The notes beneath the pieces are model-generated. The model was given only the letters and a program-made list of their open reading frames with translations. It had not been told where the DNA came from and did no database searches. Of a DNA stretch of 64,000 nt, positions 36,523 through 48,728 are shown piece by piece (position 1 is the first letter of the stretch; every line of letters starts with the position of its first letter). The stretch comes from Phanerochaete sordida. Its lineage: Eukaryota; Basidiomycota; Agaricomycetes; Polyporales; Phanerochaetaceae. A program made the translations under genes and the position numbers. The DNA is taken from positions 124,001-188,000 of the forward strand of contig BPQB01000045.1 of the NCBI GenBank assembly GCA_019973155.2, in the 5' to 3' direction.

Positions 36523-38622
36523 ATGCCCCTGCTCCCTGTACTTGCTAACGATGCGCCCGTTCACGCTCCTATTCTGCGGATTGCCTGGTCGGCGGAGGAA
36601 GCCCTTGACCATAGAGAGCGAAGGTGCGTGCCCTAGTGCTCTGTGGCTGCAGAGATATTGACAGCGCCGTAGATGTCCAGGTTCTCGAGATGAAAGATGC
36701 CTTAGATCGGCTGGTAGATTCGGCACAAGACTCTGGGACACGCAAGGTGCGTTGCGCGCAGCATAGCGGGCGCGCCCTGTGTCTGAAGCCACCCACAGTC
36801 CGAGCTTCGCGAGGAGATGCAGGCCTTCCTCCGCCTGTTTGCGAGCTATATCAGGCGTAAACGCGAGAGCGATGTCCTGTGAGTGGCGGGACCCTGTCAT
36901 CGGAGCCGTCTAATTGCAGCGACAGAATATGGGATCGGATACACCCCGTCTCCTCAGGTCAGATCGGTTCATACGACAGCCTTCCAGCAAGTGAATACCC
37001 CAAGCATCTGCGCAAACTCGCGGTGCTGAAAGTAAACGGCGGGCTGGGCACATCCATGGGTGCGCGCCCTCTCAGCCTACAAGGACGCGCCACTGACGTC
37101 CCGCAGGGATGCCCGGCGCGAAGAGCGCGCTCGAGGTGAAGCCCGGGCTGACCTTCCTCGACCTCACGGTGCGGCAGATCGCGGCGCTGAACCGCGCGCA
37201 CGGCGTCGACGTGCCACTGCTGCTGATGACATCCTTCCACACGCACGAGGACACGACGCGCGTCGTGCGCCGCTACGCGGACAGCCGCGTGCACGTCACG
37301 ACGTTCCTCCAGTCGCGCTACCCGCGCGTGCTCAAGGAGAGCATGCTCCCGTGCGCGCAAAGCGCCGAGGCCGACCACGACAAGTGGTACCCACCGGGCC
37401 ATGGAGACCTGTACGCCTCGCTTATACACTCGGGCGTGCTCGACCGGCTGCTCGCGCAGGGCAAGGAATACCTTTTCGTCTCGAATTCGGACAACCTCGG
37501 CGCGACGTGCGTACCCTATCTCTCTACCCGTGGATTCTTTCTAACGCCCGGCACAGCGTCGACGAGCACATCCTCGAGCACATGGCGTACACGCAAGCCG
37601 ACTTCGTCATGGAGGTCACCGACAAGACACGCGCGGACGTGCAAGGCGGCACACTCGTGAACTACGACGGGCACATCCGCCTGCTCGAGCTCGCGCAAGT
37701 TCCGCGCGACCACACGGACGACTTCAAGAGCGCACGGAACTTCGCGCTTTTCAACACGAACAACCTGTGGATCAACCTGAGAGGTGCGCCCCGCGTGCTG
37801 GCCTGGTGGGACCGAGCTGACGATGTCGCAGCCCTCAAGCGTATCATGGACAACGGTGGCATGGCGCTCGACCTCATCGTGCGCGAGAAGCTCACCGACG
37901 ACGGGCAGACCGTGTGCCAGGTGCGCCTCCCGCTCTCCCCCACTGGACCGTACTCACCTCCACGAACCAGCTCGAGACGGCGGCGGGCTCGGCGATCAAG
38001 CACTTCGATCACGCGCTCGGCGTGCACGTCCCGCGCGCGCGCTTCATCCCCGTGAAGACGTGCGGCGACCTGCTGCTGCTGCAGAGCGACGTGTACGTGC
38101 TGCGCGGCGACGCGCTCGTGCCGAACCCCGAGCGCCTCTTCACGACGATCCCCGTCGTCAAGCTCGGCGAGCACTACCGCAAGGTGCGTCTTGCTGTGCT
38201 CGCGCCGCGGGTGTGCGCTGAGAGTGTGCGCCAGATCGAGGAGTTCCAGGAGCGCTTCAGGCAGATACCGAGGATCGCAGAGCTGGACCACCTTACTGTC
38301 ACGGGCGACGTGCACTGGGGGCGGAATATCACGCTGCGCGGGACTGTCATCGGTATGCGTCGTCCGTCCTCTGCTTGATGACGTACTGAGATCTCTGCTA
38401 CAGTCGCAGCAAGCGAAGGACAGCGAATCGACATCCCAAGCGGTACTGTACTCGAAAATAGTGAGTGACGTTTTCGCGCATTTCCGGACTCGAGAAAGCG
38501 TGTTATTGACCGGCGCGATGACCAGGGCTTATCTCAGGAAATCTCAACGTGGTCGTACGTGTCAGATATCTCCGCCGCACGACATCAGCTGACCAGGCGC
38601 ACCGAACTCACAGGAACTCTGA
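36523..38622 (+). CDS. UGP1: UTP-glucose-1-phosphate uridylyltransferase
   Basis: Twelve exons (36523-36623, 36653-36746, 36799-36878, 36920-37059, 37107-37506, 37557-37783, 37832-37920, 37971-38183, 38235-38352, 38404-38460, 38526-38554, 38614-38622), 518 aa. It makes UDP-glucose for glucan, glycogen and trehalose synthesis in the cytosol. The nucleotide-binding loop LKVNGGLGTSMGMPGAKSAL (residues 128-147), WYPPGHGDLY, FVSNSDNLGAT, ELTDKTRADV-like EVTDKTRADVQGGTL, NTNNLWINL, RFIPVKTCGDLLLL and the left-handed beta-helix end (LTVTGDVHWGRNITLRGTVI) are all there. The last exon codes only EL and stop. Every junction keeps phase. The first exon is the least certain: it keeps phase and has an ATG, but has no family match. 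Confidence 0.9.
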
Positions 38623-39233
38623 GAAACTCTTGACCTTTGCACTCTCGCTTTTGACTGTATTTCATGGACATTGGGACAACTCTCTTCCCTTAGCTGTAAA
38701 ACCGATTTGCATATCCACTACGGCCCGATGCGCCTTGCCGACGCGCTCGCCTCTCCACCTAGCGGGGTGTGCAATCTTTAGCTGACAATGCCGTCCGACG
38801 CGTCTGACAGTTGGACGGGCGAGCAGCTGCATCTTATTCTCGTATGTCTTGACAGGCATTTACGAGCTCTACTTCGAATTTGCATTCAACTATGGAAGGT
38901 CGTAGGCAATCAGAACGGAACAGAGCGCGCGCGAAGGGGGGTTCCTCCTTGTCTGCAAAAATATTTTGTGTAGAGGAGAGAGACCGTGTATCCCACATAG
39001 TATGCCATGGTGTACATGAATACAGGTTCTATATGCTCTTGAATTGTGTTGAAACCGATGGCAGGAATACTGGACTGCTGACAAGCCGCCAGTACTAGGC
39101 TCTTGTCAGGGTTACGCTGATCCACACGTAGATTGCAAATCGTGCAGGCGCTATGTTAGTCCCGATCTGCAGTCAACCCAAAACCACGCTGCAGAGTTTC
39201 GGCTGCGGAATCCTCGTTTGCGTCGCCTTGGGC
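38623..39233. other. intergenic
   Basis: 611 bases between the convergent ends of UGP1 and a kinase relic. No gene seen. Confidence 0.4.
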
Positions 39234-40608
39234 TCAGAAGGTCTCGACTCCAATTTGATCCGCGGACGTGAATGCAGTAATCTGTCGGCCGCTGCGAGCT
39301 TCCTCCTGGGACAAGGTGGAGCGGTGTGGCCTGTCTCCTGCAAGAATCTTGATGTCCCGCTTTGCAAGGGTATGCTTGATAATCCGTAGAATTTGGAGAC
39401 TCATACGCGCTGTGGCCTCGCGCCCGGCGGAGGATGAGATTGGGTGATCTGGGGTCATGTGGGCCTCAGCTTTTGAAAAGGCGGTTATTAGATAATCTCG
39501 TATTGTGAGCAACTGCTGAGCGATTGATGCGATAGTAGGCTCAAGTGCAGCAAACAGGTGACCTCTGCCTGTTCCACCCCTGATCATGATGATGCTTCGA
39601 GTATAGTGCTCGGAAAACAGCTTGTGAAACACCCATTTCTGTTGAGCCCGATGTTGCAAGGCCACTTCGGATGGAATCTTGGACAGTGGCTTGAACACTG
39701 GAGCTAGTATCAGGTAGAACGAGAGCCACAAGACAGACTCTAGATCATGGAGTGCATTTCGTTGGAAGGGGGCCTTCTGAGCGCGATCACCCGTGACAGG
39801 ATCTGGGATTTCCTCGTCGAGCTGTTCAGCCTGGCCTTCATAGATCGCCTCCTCTTGAGAGCTACTGTTAGAGCAGTGTTCTCCAACCCCGTTTGAGGCA
39901 TCTTCAGCTTCCAAAGATGGTTCGGCAGCAGCGACGTCGATGTTATGGCGGAATTCGTCGTTGGAATCGTCGTCAGAGTCATCGGCGTGGAAGTCGATGT
40001 CGCTCAGAGGGACTGAGGGTCGATCATAGGGTTCCATCGGTGTATATAGATATCCACCCTCATGTACTTCTTCTGACACGAAGTATGTGCCTTCCTATAG
40101 GGTAGTTAGATGGGTGAGTGGATGGTGATCGAATCTTGTAATCCACTGCAACATACCGCACGAATAAAATGTTCGGGCTTATCTGCCTCTTTCTTCGCGT
40201 AATCCAGATCGGCGATCTTCCCCTTCTTGCCGAAGAGGAGAAAGTTACTGTAGTTCACGTCCCCGTGAACGAAGCCATGGCCGTGCAGAATATCGAGCTC
40301 TGACACATTCCATGAGGTTACACTCGTATATAACGGTGATCGGACATACCTCTGATAATGTGTCTGATGCACCGAAATGCCCTTCGCAATGATTTTGTCC
40401 GAAAAATAGGCTGCCCAGCCTCGGTGTAGATCACGCGGTGGCGAGATCCGCTAGGAGTGTAGGAAATGGTGGGAAGCTTCATCTGAGCGTCAGGTCTTTG
40501 CACAACGTGAGGCCATTGACTGGAATGACATGCCTCGCGAACGAGAGGGGTCGGTGAATTTCCATCGACGTCTATGTGGTTATGCCGCCTAGTTCGTTCC
40601 TCGTAGCG
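39234..40608 (-). pseudogene. 5'-truncated FunK1 kinase
   Basis: Exons, ends certain except the first: about 40608-40350, 40299-40157, 40094-39234. Present: the end of the N-lobe (RHRVIYTEAGQPIFRTKSLR), a catalytic loop FVHGDVNYSN (HGD in place of HRD, Asp kept), a metal site ADLDYA, the GTYFVSEEV strand, an acidic insert and the C-lobe extension with NALHDLESVLWLSFYLILAP. Missing: the whole FunK1 N-terminal region, the lysine-bearing strand and a start codon; the frame opens right after a TGA at about 40609. The kept exon phases match the intact kinases. Probably a relic; a short product from the ATG of MKLPTISY cannot be ruled out. Confidence 0.7.
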
Positions 40609-41120
40609 TCAGCTTCAAGACGAAGCAAAACCCGGATCTCTTCGTCGCGCCTGCTTATCTGACAATTCTCGCCGTTGTCGTCCAGCTCGTGGGTGTAGGT
40701 CGCGTTGAGAGGTAGCATTTAACGCCACTGGTTCCGCAGTAAACGTGTGGAAGTATCGGCAGGAAAATGAGTAGAGTGGCCTTTGAGCGAGATTGTGGCG
40801 AGGTTCAACTCCGGATGAGGCCAAAGTCGCGCGCGCACGTTGAAATCACGCGAGTCAAGATGCTGTTTACTGCGCGTCGCCGCTGTCAGTTCTCCTTTGT
40901 GTGCCATAAGAGATATTTCATTCAGGTACTGTATACCTATCCGGCGCGCATGTGTCATCGCTTGCTTACTCTGCCAATTACTTGGGACATAGCTGTACAA
41001 TCATCACGTCGCGAATGAAGAGAAGAGGCCAGTAATATTTCGCGGGGTGCATACATTAGATCATACTGACAAATACGTTTTTACAGAAGCGAAGACAGCT
41101 TGGGAATGAATGCAATGTCT
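40609..41120. other. intergenic
   Basis: 512 bases; no kinase N-terminal sequence or other gene recognised. Confidence 0.4.
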
Positions 41121-43935
41121 TCAGGAATCACTATCGGATCCATTGTCCTTGGCCGCGAGGATTCTGTTCGCCAGCGATTCGATGGGCGGCAAGGTTCGCG
41201 ACGAAGACGCAGCGTCATCGGAATGTGTGAGGCGTCGAGCCTTGGTCCTACGGCCAGTGTCCTCTTCCCGTTCCTCTTCTGCAGAGCCAGCCTCGGGCTC
41301 CGCCTCGCGCTGAGTGTCGTTCGCGATCTGCACGTCGTCCCGTGTCGGCGCACTCTGGTCGCCCTCTGCTTGCCGCGGGGCCGCTGGTATATAGCGCCGC
41401 TTCGAGACGTCCCTGATCAGGGTGAGGTTCTCGCGGTCCAAGTGACGTTGAATATCCTTGATCCTATCGCCCATCTGTTTGGCGACTTGGTAGCTATACG
41501 TTTGCAGCACATTGTCGGGGCCCGGCTCCACGGTCGTCTCCGCTCTGCGGTGAGCCTGAGCAAGATCATCGAACATACCACTGATCTCGCCAATAATCTG
41601 CGCGACGGTCGGATGAAGGCCTTCGAGATCCCTGGCGAGATATCCCGAGGTCTTGACAATAGAGATACGATCCATGGGGTCGCAGAAAGCTTGGTACGCC
41701 AGGGCGTGCTGATTTTCCATGAGCGTCGCCCATTCTGCAGCAGTGTACGCCGCCTCGCCGCGACGACGCTTGCTGATCTCGAACTCGGGAACGACGACGG
41801 AATAGAGGGATAGCCAAGCGACAGATTCCAAGTCATGCAAAGGGTTGTGTCGGAAGTATATCACAGGCTTGACGCCCTCGGAGTGCTTCTCTGAGATCGG
41901 TGGAGGGATGGGTGGTTGCTCCAAGGGGGCGGCACTTTTAGCGGCCTTCGTATTGTTGTCGAGATCGGCGACGAGGTCTTCGTCGTCCACGGCTGACGTG
42001 ACTTCCGCCTGTTTCTCAGGCATGAACATGTAGCTTCCCGTGGCGACCTCGATTGCCATGAAGTAGGGAGTGCCCTGCGTGATAATGTTCGAATAAGCAA
42101 CCCGCCTAGCTGTCCAAGCCCACGACGTACCGTGCGGACCCCGCGATGAGTAGACGTTTCTGAGACTTCCTTAGCGTACTCGATGTCCGTAATCTTGGTG
42201 TACTCCTTGACTCGAAGTACGTTACCATAGCTGATATCGCGATGTACCCACCCGTAGCGATGTAGCAGCTTGAGACCTACGTAAGCGCGTTAACTTGAGA
42301 TCCAGGGTCATGACGGTAAATAAACTCACCTGTGATGACTTGAGAGAGCGAGGTGAAGACATCTTTGAGCGATTCGACTTGGAGAAGTGGCTCGCCGACA
42401 TCTTTGAAGACCGTGCGGTGGTGAATCTTGGTAGGATATTTCACGACAGACGAGCGACGTTTTGCCTTCTTGTCGATGACTTGGTGACCCAATCGAGCTG
42501 CGCCGACGATGCGCCTCTTGTGTTTGTTGCCGACGGAAACGTGTATAACCGACAACTTCTCCGGGAGTGGCGCGTTGGCTCTGCATGGCTTGAATGCAGC
42601 GGTACTGTCGACTGCGCCATCAATGAGGACGTCACCGTACGCCACAGTCTCCATGAACAGCGCATCTAGCACCTTCACATCCTTCGGCCCCCGGGTCAAT
42701 ATCTGCTTCCGAATGTCTGCGGCAAGCTTTCCCTCGGGAAGACGCGACTCGTCTCGCCAGGCCTCCTTGACGACCACCATGTCCATGGTCTCTTTCTTGT
42801 TGATGACCTCCACGGCTGCCCAGACTCGCGTCCCACGGCCGCGCAGCGCATCGGCGCCATAGTTCCAGATCAAGCGTTTGGTCCGGAAGGTGCGTTCAAT
42901 GAGCTTGTCGCTGGAGACGTCGTGGACGGTGATGTCATACTGAGTCGTTTCTTGGGCCTTCGTAGAGGGAGCAGGTCTCATCGTCGAGTCCCAGCCAAGC
43001 TGGCTACGCTCCCCGAGCATGACGCGCAGGAAGAAGTCGCAAACGAGCTCTTGCTCCTAAATGGAAAGTTAATCCAAGGCTACATGTCTGAGCATGAGGC
43101 GACTCACTGCGAAGAAGTCGATCTCCTTCGTAACGAACACCTCAGATCTGCTACAATACCACCAACGCATGGAGCGATTCTCAATGGTAAAGCCGAGTAC
43201 AAACCGCCTCGACGCATCGTCACGCATGATGTGGTGCATCGACCATAAGATCTTCGTGTTATTCTAGACATACTTTAGCGTCACGATCAACGGAGGCGAG
43301 GGATGTCTGCTCACGTCGTTGGTATCGGCACCGGGAGCATTCTTCTTGAACTCTCCGGGGAGCGCGATTTGTGCCCACAGTGCTCTGATTCGGGCATCGG
43401 TGACAGCTTCAGCGTCCGCTTCGATGCCGTACGTGTCCGGCCGGGATAGTACGTCGCTTCGAGCGTCGGACTTCGGGGCCCGGGATGGGTTGCATTTGAA
43501 GACGAAAGATGCGTTGCTGCGAGGGCTCCCCTTCTCGTCCTGAAGTTGATGGAACGCTTCGAGGACTTGCTTCGCGAGAGTTTCGAGCGGCTGAAAGACT
43601 TTATCCTCGTGCATCAGCTTCTGAGTAGTTGGATCCAATGTATCGCAGGGATCCATAGGCCACAAGCTCCAGCGGTCGTCGCGAATATAGCCCTTATTCC
43701 GCATGATGGTTACAACGTCCCTCGGGTGAATCGGGGACATGAGGTCCAGCAGGAGGTTCTGGCGGAAGTAGTCGGTGGGGATTTCGGTGACGGTTTCCTG
43801 GAGGTCGTAGAGCATGCTGTCGCGCTCGATCTGAAGACCAGCATCTGTCGGAACACTTTGAGCATGCTTGCTCTTGAAGGGCGTTTCGGTGGTGCTGTGG
43901 TTAGCAAAATCGAGGTTGAGAGATTGGTAGTCCAT
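41121..43935 (-). CDS. FunK1-type protein kinase (kinase 3)
   Basis: Five exons (43935-43315, 43263-43108, 43056-42330, 42276-42131, 42074-41121), 867 aa, starting MDYQSLNLDFANH. FunK1 N-terminal region: EDKVFQPLETL, HHIMRDDASRRFVLGFTIEN. Kinase motifs: VVKEAW (probable ATP lysine), WVHRDISYGN (HRD 513-515), and DIE (532-534) at the metal site. GTPYFMAIEV and FRHNPLHDLESVAWLSLY follow. Unlike kinases 1 and 2, the tail ends acidic (NGSDSDS) after a basic patch (GRRTKARRL). Exons 2 and 4 are 156 and 146 nt, the same as in the other intact kinases. Substrate unknown. Confidence 0.85.
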
Positions 43936-44361
43936 ACTGTTTGGGTGGCGACAAGGCTACAGCAGCGTCTCGTCTTATATGAGGGAGTAGAGGCCACCTC
44001 CCACGCTGCACGCTTCATTTTATCCGTTGGGCGGTGCTATTGGGCAATAACACAACAAAGGAATTTGGGTTGTGGTGGTGGTTGTGGCGAACAAGTGACT
44101 ACCATAATCGGCAAAGTTGGAACGCTCGGCGCTTCCGAAGGGCCACTCATACTCGCGCGTGCAGCTCGTACAACCTGCCCATTCATTTTAAGGGACATAG
44201 AACCATAAGACGTTCGCTCCATTTTCTTTCGTGTCGTTCTCAAAGCAAATTTATTTCCGCGGCCGTCGTCCCCAAACTCTGCAGCGACCGTAAACCTCGT
44301 GTTATCATACGTACACCGAATCGCCGAGACCTACGCAGCCTCTCGAACCGGAAGGCAAGCA
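43936..44361. other. intergenic
   Basis: 426 bases: promoter of kinase 3 and the region past the decayed F-box gene. No gene seen. Confidence 0.4.
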
Positions 44362-44888
44362 TTAGACAAAGGCCGCAATAGCCCTTAGACGAGGTGACAG
44401 CTCTTTGCGTACTGTGACCCGCGCAGGCACATTCTCGCTGGATGGAAGACATACGGGCTGCAGACAGTGTCCGCGGATCTTGCGAGCGGCACCGATCCGT
44501 AAAGACGCAAGCTGGACACTCCTTTCCAGCACGCCACTGATCGCACTCCAGTCGATGCGTCGGATCAGCGTAAAAAGCTCGACGTCGCTGTTCCAGAAGT
44601 CTGTGTACGCAAGTTCGAGGTTGGTGACGCCCTGAGGTAGCGTGCCCAGAAAGTGGAGGGCTTGCCAGTGCCAGCGCGCGGGATATAGAGTGCGATTGAA
44701 GTCGGACGGTTACGGTCGTCCCGACGTGTGAGAGTGACTGAGGAGAACAGAAGCTTGGTGCTCTGCGCATATCAGCGTCGACAGGTCAGCGTGCACCTGC
44801 GAAGTGTTCTGCGATCTCCCGCCAACTCCTCGAGTATCATATCGACCAGCTCTTGAGGTAGACGATCGCAGAGACTTGGATAGGCCAT
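44362..44888 (-). pseudogene. F-box gene relic with internal deletion (block B)
   Basis: From an intact ATG at 44888 the frame reads an F-box (LPQELVDMILEELAGDRRTL, then RCTLTCRR) and hits TGA where the block A copy has Trp (CLRW). Past the stop the reading continues as QSTKLLFSS for about 15 codons, then jumps near 44710 to the far C-terminus: NRTLYPARWHWQALHFLGTL, YTDFWNSDVELF, LIRRIDWSAI, LRIGAARK, ending at 44362. About 700 nt of middle present in block A is gone, intron included. One nonsense change plus one deletion make this a clear pseudogene. Confidence 0.85.
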
Positions 44889-45273
44889 CGCCGCCAAGAC
44901 GTCTCCGCCGCCCTCGCTCCCACCTGCGCCAGCACGTCAGATAAAGCCAGCCCAAGGCAACCTATTCGGACGCTGCATATGATAGCAGACTGGTATCCAC
45001 GAGAACCCTGAGCCAAAAGTATTCAGTGATTCTCACGCAGTGGATCACAGTCAACAAAACATTGATGTCATCGATACGAATATATTCGCAGCCATGCAGA
45101 GTGCATAATTCTCCGGAGAGACAAAAATCAGGACATTTGCAATAATATTTGACAGCGATAGACGAGTGTACACAGGGGGCGGTGTACTTTACAGCCCTCC
45201 GCCACGAGCGCGGCGAATTTTCTCATTCGCGTACGCTCACGCGGACGGTGGTTTTTGTTATAGGTGCGGAGGG
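44889..45273. other. intergenic in block B
   Basis: 385 bases between the F-box relic and the kinase 3' end. No gene seen. Confidence 0.4.
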
Positions 45274-48200
45274 CTAGAAGTTGGTGGGTTTGCCCTTTGC
45301 TGCTCGGGGACGTGCCGTCGAGGGCGTCGCCTGTTTCCGTGCCTTCGATCGCGTATCGGTGGTCGATGACGAGGGGCCGGCAGCGTGACCCGACTCTTGA
45401 GCAGGAAACTGCTTTTCGCCAAAGCCTGCGCCGTCAGGACAACCGACCCCGCATGCGATCGCCTCTTGATCGTTCGGGCTTGTGTGACGGGCTTGAACTC
45501 GGGTTGGCGCGTCGACGAGCTGCCCGAAGACAATGTTCTTTGTCGGCGTTCTCTGCGGACGAGGCGGCGGATCCGACGAGGCAGCTGTATTTTCGCGATT
45601 CCGCCCCGGACCTGCTGTAGAGTCAGAAGTAGCGGCGGGGGTTTCGACGAGCTCGTTCCGAGTCTTTGGACGATCTGCAGGATCTACGTCTTGCACAGAA
45701 GCCTGCGTGACTTTGTTGGGGAGCGTGGGAGCGGCCTGATACATCGGTCCACGGGGGCGCAAGTTCGCCTTGTTGAGAAGCGGAAGCGGGTCGTCGGTAG
45801 TCAGCACATCTGTGAGCATCCTATAGAGATGACGCGCAAGATACTTTGCCGCGCGGGACCAAGTCGTGAACGGTATGGGGTTCGAGGGAGTCATAGCTGC
45901 TTCAGCAGCCTCGTAGTCGCGGCGCAGGAAATTGCACACAGGCTGGAGGTAGGTCACTGCGTCGCTGAGCGTGGGGTGAATCCCCAAAGTCAGCTCTATG
46001 ATGTCCCTGCCCCCTCGAAAAAGGCGCAGTCGCGAGTCACGGCGGAGGAAGATGGTGTTGAACGCTTCGTCTTGGGCTTGCTTGAACCCCGGGAGGCATC
46101 GCGACACGTCGTGCGGGTTCCTCTTGAAGTTGGGAGCGAGAAACAGGAAAAGACAGACCAGGACGAGCGATTCAAGATCATGAAGAGGATTGTATCGGAA
46201 TGGGATAACCTCCTCGGCTCTGACAGCTTTCTCTCTTAAGGGGGGCATGGGGGGAGGGGACTTGAACTCGTCGAAATCAAAGTCGTATGCATGCGCTCGA
46301 GCCTTAGCGAATGTGGCCGGCGTGGGTCGTATGTGGTGATAAGCTTGGTCTTGGACCTCGTGAGACATGAACAGCGGAGTGCCCTGGGACAGCAAAACGC
46401 TCAGCGGGATTCACCAGAAATTAGCGTGAATGTAGGGACGTACTATCCATATATCTCGAGGATTGGGTGCGTCTGAGGCTTTTTGAGCATACTCGAGGTC
46501 GACGATTTTACCACTTCCTGCGATAATCAGAATGTTGCCGTAGCTGATGTCGCGGTGGACCCAGCCGAGTTCGTGCATGAACCCAACTCCTGTGGGGGAC
46601 AGAGTCAGCGACACTCCACCGTATTTGTTAGCTCCACGGTACGCACCTTGTACCGCCTGACCGAGACACTTGATGGCCTCGTGCAGGGAGGGCGCCTCAA
46701 GCAGTGGCTCTCCAACTTGGCTGTAGACCGTTCGGTGGTGTACCTTGGCGGGATATCGTGACGCGTCACTGAGAAGCTTTTGGTTTAAGAAAGGCATACG
46801 AAAAGTTGGCCTAGCGGCAATCTGGAGGGTGTTGACGGTCTTCGGTATGGCTTTCGCTCGCCTTCTGTTCAGTCGGAAGCAGTTCGTGGAGTCTGGACGC
46901 GACTGCTTGCCCTCCGTGACGTGGACACGGCCGTACCGCTCGATAGGAACGAAGTGCTTCATGAAAGCCTTCCTCTTGCCAGCTTTCTCCGCATCTTCCT
47001 CGATATTCTTCACAATGCTGCCTTCAAGGCGCCGGTCGATGTCTCCCCAGGTATCCTTCATAACCTTCTTCGGGGCTAGCGTGGGCCTGCCGTCGTCGCC
47101 CAGCTCTTCGACCTCCCAGACCCTCGTACCACGCCCTCGGGGTCTTTCCGCGTGGAGTTCCGATAGCAGGCGCCGCGTACGGTATTTCTTGACAGCCGAA
47201 CCTGCGACGCTGTCGTCCCAGACTTGGATCTCGTAGACGACCGACTTGTCGAACGGCGACAGCTCGGGGAGCCTGATCATAGTCTCGTCGAAGCCCAGCT
47301 GTGACGCGTTCGCGAAGCTCATCCGGAGGAGGAAATCGACAAGAGCGTGATGGTTCTATCGACGGCATATCAGCGAAGAGGTCGCCGTCGCTGAGCGAAG
47401 GCTATAGCATACCGTCATGAAATTGAACTCTGCCGTGGCCAATACCTCCGAGCGGCTGAGGAACCAGAGTCTCATGGAGACATTCTCAATGGTAAAGCCG
47501 ATGACGAATCTGCGCCGCGCATCTTCCTGCATGATGTAGGCCATAGACCGCAAGATCTTCTTGTAGTTCTGGTAGACACCATCAATCCGCGCCACGAAGA
47601 CAAAATCAACGAACTTCACTTACGTCGAGCTTCTCTGCTGAATCGTCCATCGTCTTGAGTTCTCCTGGAGTGACGATGTCGCACCAGCGAAGCGGAGACG
47701 TGAAGTCCTTGTTTAACCAATATATATCTGGCTTGGACTTTGAAACTTCGTTTCGGCTTATCGATACGGGAACGCAGGCGCGGTTGCACCGGAGCGTGAC
47801 GAGGGCATCTTGTGCCGGTCGGCCGCCGACCGCAGCGAAGGCAGTCTGTACCTCGTCGGCCAGTTTATCGAGACCCTGAAACGCCTTATCTTCCATTAGC
47901 CGGCCCTCTGGCCCTCCTAACGCAGTGGCGTCCACGCCCCGCGGGTCCTTTGGCCAGTACTTCCAACGCCCGTCAACGATCGTGCCGTTCGCGACCAGCC
48001 GAGCAACGACCTTCTTGAGGACCCTCTTGTTGCAGGGCAGCTTGGGCAGGATGTAATCTTGAAAGTACTGGCGCCCGACAATGGGCACCTCGTAGAGGTC
48101 GGCGAGTATGTTGTCGGGTTCGCTGTCGTCAAGTGCGCTGGCTGCAGGAGCGGAGATGGCATGCCGCTACAGAATGCACGCAAGAGGTCAGCATAATGCA

Positions 48201-48287
48201 GGAAGGACGTGAACGAGAGAGACGCACTGCGTAGGAGGCCGGAGGAGATCCAGAACTCGGGGACGCTGTCAGGTCAGGCACTGCCAT
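45274..48287 (-). CDS. FunK1-type protein kinase (kinase 4, block B)
   Basis: Six exons (48287-48228, 48166-47624, 47568-47413, 47355-46647, 46589-46444, 46383-45274), 907 aa. Unlike the other copies, the first exon is a separate 20-codon piece (MAVPDLTASPSSGSPPASYA), needed because the next exon lacks an ATG and starts after CTGTAG. FunK1 N-terminal region: RWKYWPKDPRG, EDKAFQGL, MQEDARRRFVIGFTIENVSM. Kinase motifs: VMKDTW (ATP lysine), WVHRDISYGN (HRD 501-503), VDLEYA (DLE 520-522). C-lobe: GTPLFMSHEV and FRYNPLHDLESLVLVCLFLF, then a basic low-complexity tail. Closest relative: kinase 2 in block A. Confidence 0.85.
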
Positions 48288-48728
48288 CGTGTTCGTATGC
48301 AGCACGAATGGGGTTTTAGCAGAGAAGTGGGAGCTGTGTTGTGTCTGCGAGTATCAGTGTAAGTAGCCGTGGTGGCGAAGTTCAACAATCAACATGCGCA
48401 AGATTGGCCTGCACGGAAAAACACCAGAGCGCGCGTCAAGATCATTGAGATGACCCGGGTGGCGGCGAACTACCAATGATCTTTCAACTGTTTCGGAGAC
48501 AAAGGAACGGCACGTCTTGTCGCGTGCAATGCTCCCAAGAAAGCGCATCAGATCCATGGCGAATACCGCAGTATGGTGGATGCTCAGGATATGGCGTGGG
48601 AAGCAAACGTAGAGGACGCAGAAACACGAGCAAAGATACTCAGCCTTGGAAGATTGTGGGCACCAGAATGTGGTACGGTATCCTGAGCCACTTCATTTTA
48701 CAGCTAATCATGGTGAGCACTGCGCGAA
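48288..48728. other. intergenic between DUF6535 and kinase in block B
   Basis: 441 bases; counterpart of 32495-33067 in block A. No gene seen. Confidence 0.4.

Noticed and set aside
36265..36900. 211-codon minus-strand frame over the 5' part of UGP1
   Set aside because: Shadow of the UGP1 exons on the other strand; no recognisable domain.
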